This document shows, in pieces, positions 62,986 to 64,000 of a stretch of 64,000 bases of DNA (position 1 is its first letter; each line of letters begins with the position of its first letter). Made by a program: the position numbers and the translations under genes. A model generated the notes under the pieces. It was not told where the DNA came from. It was given only the letters and a program-made list of their open reading frames with translations, and did no database searches. Source of the stretch: Fidelibacterota bacterium (GTDB taxonomy: Bacteria > Fidelibacterota > UBA8477 > JABMPR01); assembly GCA_016845065.1 (NCBI GenBank), contig JAERTG010000032.1, positions 1 through 64,000 of the forward strand, written 5' to 3'.

Positions 62986-63081
62986 ATGCTAGAAGTACAA
63001 TTAAAACCTACATGTTGTATCTTGTTATTTTATCTACACCTAGCATATGCAAAGGAAGCATTTTGCATTGACAAACATTAA
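62986..63081 (+). CDS. Possible tiny exported peptide or gene remnant
   Basis: A 31-aa frame, MLEVQLKPTCCILLFYLHLAYAKEAFCIDKH, that reads like the start of a signal peptide (CCILLFYLHLAYA). GAGGG lies about 12 bases upstream. It sits between radC and its lipoprotein paralogue and may be a remnant left by the duplication. Low confidence. Confidence 0.25.
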   Translation: MLEVQLKPTCCILLFYLHLAYAKEAFCIDKH

Positions 63082-63132
63082 TAGGTGAGATATATTATCA
63101 CCATTAGGTTTTACAATCATCGTGGAGATTAT

Positions 63133-63681
63133 TTGAGATATACACATCTTATATTAATTATAGCTTGCTTCGCATCATGCAGTTTGAGCCCTGGGACAGA
63201 TAGTGATTCCCAGCATTCCTCAAGACGAGCTCACAGTGGCAAATACTTCACCGAAGAGAAGCATGTTGCAGGCAGCCGCAACCTGTTTGTCCAACCTGAA
63301 GGCAAGCATTGCCTGAACTCCAGTAAAGCGGTTTCAGCCTATTTGAGTACGCATCACCGTGAGCGGAATCGAGATGCAGTATTTGTCATTCTCCTTAACG
63401 GAAAAAACGAAGTCCTAAGTATGGATGAATTGGAATCAGATTTTATTGCTAAGCCATCCCATTATTTGTCAGAAGTGAAACAAAAGTCAAAAGAAATGGA
63501 AGCCACTTCAGCAATTCTGGTACAATGCCTCCCCACACGATCATCAACTCCATATCAAAAAGATCGTGAGATATCAAGAATTATCAAGCTAGCTCTTGAA
63601 ACTGTCGATGTGGGTCTGCTGGATCACCTCATTGTAGGCCGAAACGAATGTTTTTCATTTGCAGACAATCAACTTCTATAA
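63133..63681 (+). CDS. RadC-derived lipoprotein lacking the JAB metal site
   Basis: From TTG at 63133 (GGAG five bases upstream) the 182-aa protein begins RYTHLILIIACFASC, a lipoprotein signal with lipobox FASC. After a Ser-rich linker, residues about 50-182 align over their whole length with the C-terminal half of the RadC encoded just upstream: RNLFVQPEGKHCLNSSKAVSAYL versus RYLFEQTEGKDYLRSSKTVKDYL, and both end SFAD..LL. By hand about 62 of 134 positions match. The JAB site is gone: VHNHPSG reads VQCLPTR, and only the Asp survives. It is likely a catalytically dead, exported paralogue. Confidence 0.82.
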   Translation: MRYTHLILIIACFASCSLSPGTDSDSQHSSRRAHSGKYFTEEKHVAGSRNLFVQPEGKHCLNSSKAVSAYLSTHHRERNRDAVFVILLNGKNEVLSMDELESDFIAKPSHYLSEVKQKSKEMEATSAILVQCLPTRSSTPYQKDREISRIIKLALETVDVGLLDHLIVGRNECFSFADNQLL

Positions 63682-63694
63682 TTACGGAAAAAAT

Positions 63695-64000
63695 ATGCGA
63701 TTTCTACTAGCCCCTGTGCTTTTACTTAGCATCGTCTCATGTAGCATTCTATTACCCATTAAAGTTAACCAGGCCGAGGATATCAATATCGATTCCACCC
63801 CTGAGCGATTGGATCGCGGTGAGTATCTTGTTGAACATGTCACTGGTTGCACAGATTGCCATAGCCAACGGGATTGGTCAATTTTTATGGCTCCTGCCAG
63901 ACCAGGAACTCATGGTGCTGGTGGTGAAGTATTCAATGAAGAGATGGGAGCGCCCGGAACTATCTATGCCCCAAACATTACACCTGCGGCTCTGGGTTCC
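63695..64000 (+). CDS. Cytochrome c-like lipoprotein (partial, runs off window)
   Basis: The first 102 codons of a gene that continues past the window. The signal LLAPVLLLSIVSC is a lipobox, so it is a lipoprotein. RLDRGEYLVEHVTGCTDCHSQRDW carries one CxxCH haem-binding motif, as in c-type cytochromes of the alcohol dehydrogenase/thiosulfate-associated kind. GAAAAAAT-spaced ATG with no strong Shine-Dalgarno. It begins 13 bases after the RadC-derived lipoprotein gene and may share its transcript. Confidence 0.85.
   Translation, partial: MRFLLAPVLLLSIVSCSILLPIKVNQAEDINIDSTPERLDRGEYLVEHVTGCTDCHSQRDWSIFMAPARPGTHGAGGEVFNEEMGAPGTIYAPNITPAALGS

Noticed and set aside
1-64000. tRNA, rRNA, CRISPR arrays, insertion sequences, prophage or att sites
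   Set aside because: I looked for their usual signatures by eye in the gaps and found none that I could support.

Overview
The window looks like a chromosome segment of a Gram-negative bacterium of the FCB group. The best fit is a marine lineage such as Candidatus Marinimicrobia (Neomarinimicrobiota) or a near relative, but this is inferred from gene content only. Supporting signs are a type-A secretion-sorting tail with an NPFNP motif, a TonB receptor with a carboxypeptidase-like N-terminal domain, a FadL-type porin, many exported lipoproteins and beta-propellers, and moderate GC. There are no rRNA, tRNA, CRISPR or insertion-sequence features that I can support. Coding density is high, and many genes start with GTG or TTG or overlap the gene before them.

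Layout. 0.4-4.4 kb: a small outer-membrane-like protein, a cytoplasmic two-PAS histidine kinase, and a LicD-LicC pair. 4.4-8.5 kb: a beta-propeller lipoprotein, a TPR/beta-barrel protein, a membrane protein and ssb. 8.7-11.4 kb: a four-gene operon with creatininase-like and Ntn-hydrolase enzymes. 11.7-15.7 kb: an esterase, a large secreted protein whose thioredoxin-like active site contains an in-frame TGA (a probable selenoprotein), and a conserved secreted protein. 15.9-18.4 kb: hydrolase, TsaC and an ABC ATPase. 18.5-30.3 kb, all on the minus strand: exported C1 peptidase, FadL porin, TonB receptor, DUF58, a giant peptidase/propeller/barrel protein and MoxR. 30.6-37.6 kb: rpmA-rplU with a perfectly spaced sigma70-type promoter, dCMP deaminase, asparaginase II, a PdxJ-like protein lacking catalytic residues, polysaccharide deacetylase, GNAT, uridine kinase, DUF819 and DUF4180. 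37.8-41.5 kb: NAT, DUF4416 and a NagB/PIG-L fusion.

41.6-50.5 kb is a surface-glycan cluster: IspD/TarI-like cytidylyltransferase, TagF-like glycerophosphotransferase, LicC, LicD, a GT29-like sialyltransferase, a DMT transporter, NeuA, NeuB, a KdsC-like phosphatase and a KdtA-like transferase. Together these suggest a surface polymer carrying nonulosonic acid and phosphocholine-like or glycerophosphate groups. 50.4-60.1 kb (minus strand): PNGase F-like protein, Tpx, two DEAD-box helicases, SGNH esterase, DUF4199, VOC, YdeI-like and a 4Fe-4S protein. 60.5-64 kb: pyrG, radC, a lipoprotein derived from the RadC catalytic half with its metal ligands lost, and the start of a cytochrome c lipoprotein.

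The observations I rate highest are the UGA-interrupted thioredoxin motif (Sec-Pro-Val-Cys) with a plausible downstream SECIS hairpin, the exported RadC-like lipoprotein next to radC, and the GT29-like/NeuA/NeuB/KdsC/KdtA surface-sugar set.
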